Assembly (NCBI RefSeq): GCF_016820245.1
Contig: NZ_JAFCAR010000001.1
Span: 372,001-436,000 of the forward strand
Source of the DNA: Jannaschia sp. Os4
GTDB lineage: Bacteria > Pseudomonadota > Alphaproteobacteria > Rhodobacterales > Rhodobacteraceae
Length of the DNA: 64,000 nt
Direction of reading: 5' to 3'
Each line of letters starts with the position of its first letter. Position 1 is the first letter of the stretch. Positions 20,002-28,497 of the stretch are shown here, piece by piece. Position numbers and translations under genes: made by a program. The notes beneath the pieces are model-generated. The model saw nothing but the letters and a program-made list of their open reading frames with translations. It searched no databases and was not told the DNA's origin.

Positions 20002-20823
20002 ATGAGCGACTCGGACGCGACCACCACGATGCGCATGCTGCGGGGCATGCTGCGCCCCCTCGTGCGCCTCCTGATCGCGCGCGGGGTGACCGCGCCCGCG
20101 CTCTACCGGCTGCTCAAGTCCGTCTACGTCGAGGTCGCCCATCGCGACTTCCGCATCGACGACGCGCCCCCGACCGACAGCCGCGTGACGATCCTGACGG
20201 GGGTGCACCGCCGCGACGTGCGCGCGATCCTGTCGGCCACCGACGAGGCGTGGGAGACGGCGCGGCAGAAGGCGGCGACCTCGGCTACGGTGCTGGGCCG
20301 CTGGCGCGGCCGGGCGGACCTGCGCGACGCGGACGGGCGCCCCATGCCCCTGCCCCGCGCGGACGCGGGCGGCGCCGACTTCGAGACGCTGGCGGGGGAG
20401 GTGAGCCGGGACGTGCGTCCGCGCACCGTGCTCGACGAGTTGATGCGGCAGGGGCTGGTGGAGGAGCGCGACGGCCTGCTCCACCTCACCGAGACGGCGC
20501 TGGCCGGGCCGGGGGCCGCCGACGACCGGATGGTGTTCTTCGCCGCCAACGTCGGCGACCACCTCGCGGCGGCCACGGAGAACGTCCTGTCGGGGGAGCC
20601 GCGGTTCCTCGAGCGCGCCGTGTTCTTCAACCGGCTGACCCCCGGGGCGGTGGACGCCGTCGAGGCGCGGGCCCGCGACCTCGCGCAGTCCGCGCTGGAG
20701 GACCTCAACGCCATGTCCACCGACCTCCAGCGCGAGGCGGCGGGGGACGCGGCCGCGACGGAGCGCTATCGCTTCGGCGTCTACCTGCTGCGGGAAGACA
20801 AGGAGGACCGCCGTGACGATTGA
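20002..20823 (+). CDS. DUF6502 family protein
   Basis: A 273-residue soluble protein: MSDSDATTTMRMLRGMLRPLVRLLIARGVTA..., with a helix-turn-helix-like N-terminal half (LYRLLKSVYVEVAHRDF, then SRVTILTGVHRRDVRAIL). This pattern is that of DUF6502, which is often encoded immediately before a DUF5666 protein, as here with an 11-base overlap. A GGGGAGG site lies just before the ATG at 20002. It is divergent from the fasciclin gene across a 134-base, relatively A+T-richer gap that likely holds both promoters. A regulatory role is inferred only. Confidence 0.75.
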   Translation: MSDSDATTTMRMLRGMLRPLVRLLIARGVTAPALYRLLKSVYVEVAHRDFRIDDAPPTDSRVTILTGVHRRDVRAILSATDEAWETARQKAATSATVLGRWRGRADLRDADGRPMPLPRADAGGADFETLAGEVSRDVRPRTVLDELMRQGLVEERDGLLHLTETALAGPGAADDRMVFFAANVGDHLAAATENVLSGEPRFLERAVFFNRLTPGAVDAVEARARDLAQSALEDLNAMSTDLQREAAGDAAATERYRFGVYLLREDKEDRRDD

Positions 20824-21724
20824 CCGCCGCTCCCTGCTGGCGCTGCTCGGCGCGTCCATCGCCGCGCCCGCGCGCGGTCAGGACCGGGAGGATCCGTTCG
20901 AGGGCGGGATCGGGGGGACAGGGATCGTCGGGACGCTGACGGCGCTCGGCTCGATCCGCGTCAACGGCCTGCGGCTGGGCTTCGCGCAGGGGCTGCGCGT
21001 GCGCACGGCCTACGGCGACGTCGCCCCCTCGGCCCTCGCGCAGGGGATGTCGCTCTCGGCGCGGGCCGTCCGCGCGGCGGACGGGACCTACGCCACGCGC
21101 GACGTCTCGATCGACTGGCAGCTCGTCGGGACGGTGCGGGAGCTGCGCGGCGGGCGGTTCACGGTGAACGGTTCCCCGGTGCGCGCGGAGCGGGGCGCGC
21201 TCGGCCGCCCGGTCGAGGGCGAACGCGCCGCCGTGAGCGGCGTGTGGGAGGGCGGCACCCTCGTGGCGAGCCGGGTGGAGCCCGCGCCGCATCCGCTCGA
21301 CCTCGTGGCCGGCACGGCGGGGGACGGGCGCATCGGCGGGGCTCCGATCGACGCACGGGTCGATCCGGGCAGCTACGTCACCGCGCTCGGGCGCGGCGAG
21401 GACGGCGGGCTGCGGGTCGAGCGCGCCGATGTCGGGCGTGCGGCATTCGCGGCGGGGATCGGGGCGCTCGCGGTCGAGGGCTACCTCGATCGGATCGCGG
21501 CGGCGCCCGGCTTCCGGCTGTCGGGGCTGGGCCATCGCTTCGCGCCGGACCTCTCGCTCGCGCCGCTGGCCGGGCGGCGCGCGGTCTACGCGGGGCCCTA
21601 CGACGGGCGGTTCTCCGCGCGGGCGGGCTACGTGCTGCCCGAGGGGCTCGGGGCGCGGCGGCTGGCCTTGGCGGGCGGCATCGGCCCCGGATTCGGCGGT
21701 CGGGTGGTCCGCACGCGCGACTGA
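20813..21724 (+). CDS. Exported DUF5666 domain protein
   Basis: A 303-residue protein starting at GTG (MTIDRRSLLALLGASIAAPARGQ), with a twin-arginine-like signal and predicted export. Repeated beta-rich units of about 65-70 residues (GTGIVGTLTALGSIRVNGLRL; QLVGTVRELRGGRFTVNGSP; VEGYLDRIAAAPGFRLSGLG) match DUF5666 repeats. An AGGAGG site six bases ahead supports the GTG. It is translationally coupled to the DUF6502 gene. Role unknown. Confidence 0.8.
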   Translation: MTIDRRSLLALLGASIAAPARGQDREDPFEGGIGGTGIVGTLTALGSIRVNGLRLGFAQGLRVRTAYGDVAPSALAQGMSLSARAVRAADGTYATRDVSIDWQLVGTVRELRGGRFTVNGSPVRAERGALGRPVEGERAAVSGVWEGGTLVASRVEPAPHPLDLVAGTAGDGRIGGAPIDARVDPGSYVTALGRGEDGGLRVERADVGRAAFAAGIGALAVEGYLDRIAAAPGFRLSGLGHRFAPDLSLAPLAGRRAVYAGPYDGRFSARAGYVLPEGLGARRLALAGGIGPGFGGRVVRTRD

Positions 21725-21746
21725 CGTTCAACGCCGGGGTTGAACG
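21725..21746 (+). terminator. Stem-loop after the DUF5666 gene
   Basis: A perfect 8-base stem CGTTCAAC / GTTGAACG with a 6-base loop starts directly after the stop codon and precedes the atp promoter region. It has no T-tract, so it may be a factor-assisted terminator or mRNA 3' protector. Confidence 0.5.
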
Positions 21747-21813
21747 AGCGGATTCGCCGGAGGCGCTTGCGGCGCTCGTCAAACCACTGCTCCGGTTGGG
21801 AAATTCGGTCCGT

Positions 21814-21842
21814 TTGACACCCCTCCCGCCGCCGCCTAGACG
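21814..21842 (+). promoter_or_regulatory. Candidate promoter of the F0 ATP synthase operon
   Basis: A perfect TTGACA -35 box at 21814-21819 is followed after 17 bases by TAGACG (21837-21842), a partial match to TATAAT and typical of weak -10 boxes in G+C-rich Alphaproteobacteria. The predicted leader to atpI is only about 20-25 bases. Confidence 0.5.
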
Positions 21843-21869
21843 CCTGCCCGACCCGTGGGGGACCCGAGG

Positions 21870-22199
21870 ATGCCCGAGGACGAGGATCGGCTGGCCGCGC
21901 TGGAGCGCAGGATCGCCGAGATGCGCGCCAAGGACGCCCCCGCCCCCCATCAGGAGAGCCACCATCACCGCGCCCAGCTTGCATGGCGGATGGTGGTCGA
22001 ACTGGTCGCCGGCCTCTTGATCGGCTTCGGGATGGGATACGGGCTGGACGCGCTCTTCGGAACCCTGCCGTGGTTCCTGGTCGTGTTCACGCTGCTCGGC
22101 TTCGCGGCCGGGGTGAAGACGATGATCGCCTCCGCGCAGGAGGTGCAGGCGCGCATGGACGCGCCCGAGAGAGACGCGACCAAGGACGGGGACGCCTGA
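21870..22199 (+). CDS. atpI: ATP synthase protein I
   Basis: A 109-residue membrane protein heading the F0 operon. It has a charged N-terminal half ([20 protein letters not shown]...), then two hydrophobic helices ([23 protein letters not shown] and [18 protein letters not shown]). The AtpI/AtpZ family assists c-ring assembly or Mg2+/Ca2+ handling. The ATG at 21870 is preferred to a GTG at 21855. Its TGA overlaps the atpB ATG (ATGA-type), so the two are coupled. Confidence 0.9.
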   Translation: MPEDEDRLAALERRIAEMRAKDAPAPHQESHHHRAQLAWRMVVELVAGLLIGFGMGYGLDALFGTLPWFLVVFTLLGFAAGVKTMIASAQEVQARMDAPERDATKDGDA

Positions 22200-23056
22200 T
22201 GGAGAACGAAGAGGTCATCGTGGTCGAGGGCGACCAGACCGACATGGTCACCGCCGCCCCCGTGCCCGACGCCGAGCCCGCCGTGGACGCCGTGGGCGTC
22301 ACGCCCGAGGCCGACTACGAGGGTGGCCTGTCGTTCCACCCGATGGACCAGTTCATCGTGAAGCCGCTGTTCGGCGAGGCGGGCGACCCCGTGGCGTGGT
22401 ACACGATCACCAACGCGACCGCGTGGATGGCGCTGGCCGTCGCCTGCGTCGCGATCCTGATGCTGCTGATGACCCGGGGCCGCGCGATCGTGCCGTCCAA
22501 GGGGCAGTCGATGGCCGAGCTGGCCTACGGCTTCGTGCACAAGATGGTCGAGGACGTGACCGGGCGCGACGCGCTCAAGTACTTCCCCTACATCTTCACG
22601 CTGTTCCTGTTCATCTTCTTCGCGAACTTCCTCGCGCTGATCCCGATGTCGTTCTCGCCCACCTCGCACATCGCGGTGACGGCGGTGCTGGGCTTCGGGG
22701 TGTTCATCGCGGTGACGATCCTCGGCTTCGTCAAGAACGGCGCGGGCTTCCTCAAGCTGTTCTGGGTCGACAGCGCGCCGCTGGCGCTGCGCCCGATCCT
22801 CGCCGTGATCGAGATCATCTCCTACTTCGTGCGCCCCGTGAGCCACTCCATCCGACTGGCGGGCAACGTCATGGCGGGCCACGCGGTGCTCAAGGTGTTC
22901 GCGGGCTTCGCGGCCATCACCGCCGTCGCGCCAATCGCCATCCTCGGCATCGTCGCCATCTTCGGGCTGGAGGTGCTGGTGAGCGCGATCCAAGCCTACG
23001 TCTTCACGATCCTGACCTGCGTGTACCTCAAGGACGCGCTGCACCCGCACCACTGA
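22199..23056 (+). CDS. atpB: ATP synthase subunit a
   Basis: Subunit a of F0 forms the proton half-channels. It has 285 residues and multiple membrane helices. The essential arginine is in the penultimate-helix motif [14 protein letters not shown], and HPMDQF before the first helix is conserved. The first 48 residues before HPMDQF are acidic and lack similarity to the family core, longer than in typical relatives. It overlaps the atpI stop by one base of the TGATG junction. Confidence 0.96.
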   Translation: MENEEVIVVEGDQTDMVTAAPVPDAEPAVDAVGVTPEADYEGGLSFHPMDQFIVKPLFGEAGDPVAWYTITNATAWMALAVACVAILMLLMTRGRAIVPSKGQSMAELAYGFVHKMVEDVTGRDALKYFPYIFTLFLFIFFANFLALIPMSFSPTSHIAVTAVLGFGVFIAVTILGFVKNGAGFLKLFWVDSAPLALRPILAVIEIISYFVRPVSHSIRLAGNVMAGHAVLKVFAGFAAITAVAPIAILGIVAIFGLEVLVSAIQAYVFTILTCVYLKDALHPHH

Positions 23057-23108
23057 CGGGCCGGATCGGACCCCCTCACGACTGACTTCCAACGCAAGGA
23101 GCATCCCC

Positions 23109-23354
23109 ATGGAAGGCGACATCGTAATCCTGGCCGACACCGGCAAGTTCATCGGCGCCGGTCTGGCCGCCATCGGCTCGGGCGCCGCCGCCATCGGCGT
23201 GGGCAACGTGGCCGGCAACTTCCTGGCGGGCGCGCTGCGCAACCCGTCGGCCGCCGGCGCCCAGACGGCGACCCTCTTCATCGGCATCGCGTTCGCCGAG
23301 GCGCTGGGCATCTTCGCCTTCCTCGTGTCGCTGCTGCTGATGTTCGCCGTCTGA
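23109..23354 (+). CDS. atpE: ATP synthase subunit c
   Basis: An 81-residue, two-helix proteolipid. The polar loop has ALRNPSA (Arg44-Asn45-Pro46), and the proton-carrying carboxylate is Glu64 in [10 protein letters not shown]. The N-terminal helix has the Gly-rich packing pattern [17 protein letters not shown]. It is preceded by a 52-base gap with an AAGGAG site and followed by a strong hairpin, consistent with the need for many more c than other F0 subunits. Confidence 0.97.
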   Translation: MEGDIVILADTGKFIGAGLAAIGSGAAAIGVGNVAGNFLAGALRNPSAAGAQTATLFIGIAFAEALGIFAFLVSLLLMFAV

Positions 23355-23375
23355 GCGATCGGCTATCCTTGCGCG

Positions 23376-23400
23376 CGGCGGGGGCCCGAAGCCCCCGCCG
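23376..23400 (+). other. Intercistronic stem-loop between atpE and atpX
   Basis: A perfect 10-base stem CGGCGGGGGC / GCCCCCGCCG with a 5-base loop lies 22 bases after atpE. It has no T-tract and sits mid-operon, so partial termination or protection of the upstream atpE mRNA is the likely use. Confidence 0.6.
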
Positions 23401-23432
23401 TAGCATCCCCCCTCTGATCCACGGAGCCTGAC

Positions 23433-23990
23433 ATGGCCGACGCCGTCGTCGTCACGGACGGGACCGCCAGCGCCTGCGTCAACGCGCTCGGCAACGCCAT
23501 CGGCATGCCGCAGCTCTGCGACGCGTGGTTCGCCAACCAGATCTTCTGGCTGCTGGTGGCCCTCGCCGCGATCTTCTTCATCCTGACCCGCTACGCCCTG
23601 CCGCGCATGACCGCGGTGCTGGCCGAGCGGTCGGGCACCATCTCAAACGACCTCGCCGCCGCCGAAGACCTCAAGCGCCAAGCCACCGAGGCCGAGGCCG
23701 CCTACGACAAGGCGCTGGCCGACGCGCGGGCCGAGGCGAACCGCATCAACGCGGACATGCGCGCCGACATCCAACGCGACCTCGATGCCGCGCTCGCGCA
23801 GGCCGACGAGCGCATCGCCGCCAAGACCGCCGAGTCCGAGGCCGCCATCGCGGAGATCCGCGCGGGCGCCGAGACCTCCGTGGCCCAAGTGGCCAAGGAC
23901 GTGGCGGGCGACCTCGTGGCGGCCCTCGGTGGCACGCCGGACCAAGCCGCCATCGACGCCGCCGTCGACGCCCGCGTGAAGGGAGCCTGA
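23433..23990 (+). CDS. atpX: ATP synthase subunit b' (second b-type stalk subunit)
   Basis: 185 residues: an N-terminal segment with two cysteines, one membrane helix ([23 protein letters not shown]) and a long Ala/Glu/Arg-rich coiled coil for the peripheral stalk. Photosynthetic and related Alphaproteobacteria use a b/b' heterodimer, matching the atpF gene that follows after 3 bases. The symbol atpX (or atpG in some species) denotes this subunit. Confidence 0.9.
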   Translation: MADAVVVTDGTASACVNALGNAIGMPQLCDAWFANQIFWLLVALAAIFFILTRYALPRMTAVLAERSGTISNDLAAAEDLKRQATEAEAAYDKALADARAEANRINADMRADIQRDLDAALAQADERIAAKTAESEAAIAEIRAGAETSVAQVAKDVAGDLVAALGGTPDQAAIDAAVDARVKGA

Positions 23991-23993
23991 GCA

Positions 23994-24548
23994 ATGATCC
24001 GACTCGCCCTCCCCCTCCTGCTGCTGGCCACGCCGGCGCTGGCTGCGTCGGGGCCGTTCTTCTCGCTGAAGAACACCGACTTCGTCGTCACAATCGGTTT
24101 CCTCCTCTTCGTGGGCATCATCTTCTACCTGAAGGTCCCGCCGAAGCTGTCGGCCATGCTCGACGACCGGGCCGCGGGCATCCGCCGCGACCTCGACGAG
24201 GCGCGCACCATCCGCGAGGACGCGCAGAAGGTGCTCGCCGACTACGAGCGCAAGACCCGCGCCGCGCAGGACCAAGCCGACGAGATCGTCGCTAACGCCC
24301 GCCGCGAGGCCGAGGCCGCCTCGCAGCAGGCCCGCGCCGACCTCGACCGCCAGGTGGAGCGCCGCCTGTCCGCCGCCGAGGACCAGATCGGCTCGGCCCA
24401 GGACGCCGCCGTCCGCGAGGTGCGCGACCGCGCGATCCAAGTGGCGACCTCCGTCGCGGCGCAGGTCGTGGCTGCGCAGATGGGCGCGCAGCAGGCGAAC
24501 AAGCTGATCGACGACTCGATCGAGGTCGTGCGTCAGAAGATGCACTGA
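23994..24548 (+). CDS. atpF: ATP synthase subunit b
   Basis: 184 residues. It opens with a hydrophobic, signal-like segment (MIRLALPLLLLATPALAA), then the anchoring helix (FVVTIGFLLFVGIIFYL) and a long charged coiled coil (RRDLDEARTIREDAQKVLADYERK...) forming the peripheral stalk that holds F1. It follows atpX by 3 bases and is the last F0 gene before a terminator. F1 genes (atpHAGDC) are absent here, as expected when F0 and F1 are separate operons. Confidence 0.95.
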   Translation: MIRLALPLLLLATPALAASGPFFSLKNTDFVVTIGFLLFVGIIFYLKVPPKLSAMLDDRAAGIRRDLDEARTIREDAQKVLADYERKTRAAQDQADEIVANARREAEAASQQARADLDRQVERRLSAAEDQIGSAQDAAVREVRDRAIQVATSVAAQVVAAQMGAQQANKLIDDSIEVVRQKMH

Positions 24549-24640
24549 ACCGCGGCCTTTCGTCCGCATCGCGGGCGCGGGGCCACGGGTCCGTCGCCGA
24601 GGGGTTGATCCCGACGCGACGGTCTTCTCCAATCCGACGA

Positions 24641-24665
24641 GGGCGCGGGCCATCCGCGCCCTTTT
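24641..24665 (+). terminator. Rho-independent terminator of the F0 operon
   Basis: A perfect 8-base stem GGGCGCGG / CCGCGCCC with a 5-base loop is followed by TTTT, 92 bases past atpF and before the next gene's ribosome site. Confidence 0.8.
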
Positions 24666-24685
24666 CGCATCCGGAGGGGCGCAGG

Positions 24686-25486
24686 ATGGACGGCTGGCGA
24701 AACCTCGAGCGCGCGTCGCTGGACGACGGGTACGCCAACGCGCCCCACATCCCCGGCGCCGCCGCCTACCCGGACCGCTGGGCCGAGGCCGCGGCCGCGT
24801 TCCGCGAGGCCCGACCGCCCGAGACCATCGCCTACGGCGACCATCCGCGGGCCGCGCTCGACCTGTTCCGGCCCGACGGCCCGCCGCGGGGCCTCGTTGT
24901 GTTCGTGCACGGGGGATACTGGCGGGCGTTCGACCGCAGCGACTGGTCTCACCTCGCGCGGGGCGCGCTCGAGGCGGGGCACGCGGTCGCCATCCCGGGA
25001 TACGTGCTCGCCCCCGAGGCGCGGATCGCGTCGATCACGCGGGACGTCGCCCGCGCCGTCGATGCGGCCGCCGCGCGGGTCCCGGGGCCGGTCCGCCTCG
25101 CGGGGCACTCCGCCGGGGGCCACCTCGTCGCGCGCCTCTCCATGCCCGATGCGGCGCCGCGATGCGCCGCCCGCCTCCGCGCATCCGTGCCGATCTCGCC
25201 CCTCTCCGACCTTCGGCCTCTGGCCCGCCTCACGCTCAACTCGGACTGGCGCATCGACGCGGAGGACGCCCATTCCGAATCCCCGGTCCTCGGGCGCCCG
25301 CTTTCGGGCGTCCGTATCTCGGTGCACGTGGGCGCGGCCGAGCGTCCCGCGTTCCTCTGGCAGGCAGACCGCCTGTCGGAGGTGTGGGGCGCGACGCTGC
25401 GGCTGCACACGGGCCGCCACCACTTCGACGTGATCGAGGGGCTGGAGGACGCAGGCAGCCGGATCCTCAAGGACCTGTTGGCCTAG
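24686..25486 (+). CDS. Alpha/beta hydrolase, arylformamidase-like
   Basis: A 266-residue hydrolase. The oxyanion motif HGGYW (VVFVHGGYWRAFDRSDWSHL) and nucleophile elbow GHSAGGH match the kynurenine-formamidase-like carboxylesterase group. The catalytic His is probably in GRHHFDVIEG near the C-terminus. It would hydrolyse N-formylkynurenine or a similar ester or amide; no other tryptophan-catabolism genes are nearby. A GGAGG site precedes the ATG at 24686. Its stop overlaps the convergent hrpB stop. Confidence 0.82.
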   Translation: MDGWRNLERASLDDGYANAPHIPGAAAYPDRWAEAAAAFREARPPETIAYGDHPRAALDLFRPDGPPRGLVVFVHGGYWRAFDRSDWSHLARGALEAGHAVAIPGYVLAPEARIASITRDVARAVDAAAARVPGPVRLAGHSAGGHLVARLSMPDAAPRCAARLRASVPISPLSDLRPLARLTLNSDWRIDAEDAHSESPVLGRPLSGVRISVHVGAAERPAFLWQADRLSEVWGATLRLHTGRHHFDVIEGLEDAGSRILKDLLA

Positions 25487-27822
25487 GAGCCGCGGCGCTT
25501 GGCGCGGAGCGTCGGGTCCGCCTCGGTGGGATCCTCCGGCCACGGATGGCGGGGGTAGCGCCCGCGCATGTCCTTGCGCACGTCCGCGTAGCCGCCGCGC
25601 CAGAAGCCCGGCAGGTCGGTCGTCACCGCCACGGGCTTCTGCCCCGGCGACAGCAGCTCCATGCGGAGGGGGGTGCCTCCGACCGCCGGATGCCGCGTCT
25701 CTCCGAAGAGCTCCTGCAGGCGCAGGGACACCGTCGGCGTCTCTCCCCCGTAGTCGATCGGCACCCGTCGCCCGAGCGGGGTCTCGTAGTGCGGCGGCGC
25801 GCGGCGGTCGAGGTCCTGCCGCTCTCCCCAGTCCAGCCAGTCGAGCAGCGCCCGCGCCGGGTCCAGCCGCGCGAGGTCGTCCGCCGAACGCACCCCGCCG
25901 AGGACGGGCAGCAGCCAATCCTCCGCGGCGGACAGCAGCCCGGCATCCGTCACGTCCCGCAGGCCCGCGGCGGCGAGCCGCGCCCGCGCCAGCCGCGCCG
26001 CCGCGGTCCAGTCGAGGCACTCGAGCCCGAGGTCGCGCACGCCGTCCAGCGCCGCCCGCGCCCGCGCCTCGGGCGGCGCGCCCCGCCAGACACGGTCGTC
26101 CAGCACGATGGCCCCCAGCCGCTCCTGCCGGCGGGCCTGCACCCGGCGGTCCCGCGGCGACCATGCGCACAGGTCCACCCACGCGATCCGCGCGCCATGC
26201 ACCTCGCGCAGCTCCGCCTCCGACAGCGCGAGCGCCCGGCGCACCCGCGCCTCCCGCCGGTCCCCGTCGAGGTCCGCGGCCACGATCAGGCGGACCTGCG
26301 CCAGCGGCTCCCCCGCGTCCATCCATGCACCCTTGCCGCCGGAGAGCAGCCAGCGCGGCGCGTCGCCGTGCCGGCGCAGGCCGATGCGGTCGGGATAGGC
26401 GAGGGAGAGTTGCTGCGCGGGGGACAGGTCCGGGCCGCCCTCGTGGCGCCGCAGCCGCTTGGCCTCGGCGGCCACCTCCGGCCGGAGCGCGCGCAACGCG
26501 TCCGTCAGGTCCACCGGCCCCGGGGCCGGCCGCGCCGCGAGCAGCGCCGCGAGGCGGGCCGCGCCCCTGCCCCCGCGCGCGACCATGTGGGCGAGGCGGG
26601 GATGGAGCGGCAGGCGGGCGAGGGCCCGTCCGTGCTCGGTGATCGCCCCGTCCTCCAGCGCCCCGAGGTCGTGGAGCAGCGCCCGCGCCTCGGCCAGCGC
26701 ACCCTCCGGGGGCGGGGTCAGGAACGGCAGGTCGTCCGACCCCCACGCCGCCAGTTCCAGCGCCAGCCCCGCGAGGTCGCCCACCTCGATCTCCGGCGGC
26801 GCGTGGGCGGCCAGCGCCCCCTCCTCCCCGCGGGTCCAGTTGGCGAAGGCCACGCCCTCGGCCACCCGCCCCGCGCGCCCCGCACGCTGCGCGGCCTCCG
26901 CCCGCGTGACCCGCTCGGTCACCAGCCGCGCCATGCCCGAGGAGGGGTCGAACCGCATCCGCCGCGCCCGACCGCCGTCCACGACCGCGCGCACGTCCTC
27001 GATGGTGAGGGAGGTCTCGGCGATGGACGTCGCCAGAACGACCTTTCGCGTTCCCCCGTCCGCCGGTCGGATCGCCGCCCTCTGCCGCTCGAAGGGCAGC
27101 GCCCCGTAGAGGGGCCGCACCTCCACGCCGGGGGGCAGGTCGTCCAGCAGCGCCATGCACCGCCGGATCTCCCCCTCGCCCGGAAGGAAGGCCAGCACCC
27201 CGCCGTCCACGGCCTCCAGGGCGTCGCGCACCAGCCCGGCCACGTCCTGCTCCAGCCGCCCGCCGGCGGGCTTGGCCCGCCACCGCCGCTCCACCGGGAA
27301 GGCCCGGCCCTCCGACGTCACGACCCGCGCGCCCATCAGCTCCGCCACCGGCCCCGCGTCCAGCGTCGCCGACATCGCCAGCAGCCAGAGGTCGGGGCGC
27401 AGCACCGACCGCGCCTCCAAGCACAGCGCGAGCCCCAGGTCCGCGTTGAGCGAGCGCTCGTGGAACTCGTCGAAGATCACCGCGCCGACGCCCGGCAGGT
27501 CGGGGTCGGACTGCAGCATCCGGGTCAGGATCCCCTCGGTCACGACCTCGATCCGGTCCCCGGGGACGGACGTCCCCCGCATCCGATAGCCCACCGCCCC
27601 GCCCGGCGCCTCGCCCATCTCCTCCGCGATGCGCGTGGCCGCGGCCCGCGCCGCGAGGCGGCGCGGCTCCAGCATCACGATCCTGCCCCTCACGTCCTCC
27701 AAGAGCGCGGGCGGCACCCGGGTCGTCTTGCCCGCGCCGGGCGGCGCTTGGAGCACGGCGGCCCCGTCGGCGCGCAGGGCGCGCAGGAGGTCCGGCAGCA
27801 CGTCGTCGACGGGCAGCCTCAT
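25483..27822 (-). CDS. hrpB: ATP-dependent helicase HrpB
   Basis: A DEAH-box (SF2) helicase of 779 residues, close to family length. Walker A is PPGAGKTT at residues 27-34, followed by motif II DEFH, SAT (LLAMSATLD), and motif VI with QRAGRAGR (EAAQRAGRAGRVAEG). The HrpB-specific C-terminus ends with the HPWPEDP signature. The cellular role in most bacteria is poorly defined. The ATG at 27822 overlaps the DUF3108 gene's stop (ATGA), so the two are co-translated. Confidence 0.94.
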   Translation of the reverse strand: MRLPVDDVLPDLLRALRADGAAVLQAPPGAGKTTRVPPALLEDVRGRIVMLEPRRLAARAAATRIAEEMGEAPGGAVGYRMRGTSVPGDRIEVVTEGILTRMLQSDPDLPGVGAVIFDEFHERSLNADLGLALCLEARSVLRPDLWLLAMSATLDAGPVAELMGARVVTSEGRAFPVERRWRAKPAGGRLEQDVAGLVRDALEAVDGGVLAFLPGEGEIRRCMALLDDLPPGVEVRPLYGALPFERQRAAIRPADGGTRKVVLATSIAETSLTIEDVRAVVDGGRARRMRFDPSSGMARLVTERVTRAEAAQRAGRAGRVAEGVAFANWTRGEEGALAAHAPPEIEVGDLAGLALELAAWGSDDLPFLTPPPEGALAEARALLHDLGALEDGAITEHGRALARLPLHPRLAHMVARGGRGAARLAALLAARPAPGPVDLTDALRALRPEVAAEAKRLRRHEGGPDLSPAQQLSLAYPDRIGLRRHGDAPRWLLSGGKGAWMDAGEPLAQVRLIVAADLDGDRREARVRRALALSEAELREVHGARIAWVDLCAWSPRDRRVQARRQERLGAIVLDDRVWRGAPPEARARAALDGVRDLGLECLDWTAAARLARARLAAAGLRDVTDAGLLSAAEDWLLPVLGGVRSADDLARLDPARALLDWLDWGERQDLDRRAPPHYETPLGRRVPIDYGGETPTVSLRLQELFGETRHPAVGGTPLRMELLSPGQKPVAVTTDLPGFWRGGYADVRKDMRGRYPRHPWPEDPTEADPTLRAKRRGS

Positions 27823-28451
27823 CGCCGGATCAGGCGGAACCGTCCGATGGGCGCCTCGGCGTTGACCTCCACGACGCGGAAGCCGTCGCCCAGCGGGACC
27901 AGCACCACCGCGAAGGCCGCCGAGCGGCGACGCTCGCGCCCGTCCGCCGGGGGCGGCCCGGCCAAGCGGGCCCAAGCCCCGGCGCAGGTCAGCGGATCGG
28001 GTCCGGGCGCCAAGGTCATCCGCCCGAGCCTCACCCCGTCCGTGAACCGGACGTCGAGCGCGCAGGGCGCGGCCCCGGCAGGCCGGTCGCGCAGGAGGCG
28101 GACCATCGCGGTCACGGGGTCCACCGCGCCGCGCAGCAGGGCCGCGTCCAGCGCGACCTCCCCCTCCGGCACCTCCAAGACCTCCACGCCGGACCCGAGG
28201 CGCAGCCGCGTGCGCCGGTCCTCGCCCCGCACGCGCTCCGCCTCCTCGTAGCGCGTGCCGCTGCGCCGCGCGGCCCAGTCGTAGCCCCCGGCCGCCCGCG
28301 CGATGCCCGTGGACCGCGCCGTTCCCTCGAGGACCGATCCCGACAGCGTCAGCGTCGCCTCGCCCACCGGCACGCCCGCCACGCGCATCTCCCACGCCGA
28401 CTGGGCGGCGGCGGGCGGGGCGAGCAGAAGGAGGGCGAGCAACAGGCGCAT
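27819..28451 (-). CDS. Exported DUF3108 family protein
   Basis: A 210-residue protein with a clear signal peptide (MRLLLALLLLAPPAAAQS) and a beta-rich body starting WEMRVAGVPVGEATLTLSG. This matches the DUF3108 lipocalin-like pattern, in which an outer-membrane or periplasmic protein often carries GYDWAARRSGT-type repeats. It is upstream of and overlapping with hrpB. Function unknown. Confidence 0.75.
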   Translation of the reverse strand: MRLLLALLLLAPPAAAQSAWEMRVAGVPVGEATLTLSGSVLEGTARSTGIARAAGGYDWAARRSGTRYEEAERVRGEDRRTRLRLGSGVEVLEVPEGEVALDAALLRGAVDPVTAMVRLLRDRPAGAAPCALDVRFTDGVRLGRMTLAPGPDPLTCAGAWARLAGPPPADGRERRRSAAFAVVLVPLGDGFRVVEVNAEAPIGRFRLIRR

Positions 28452-28497
28452 GAGCGTCAGCTAGCGCGGACCGCCCCCTCATGCCATCACCGCGCGC

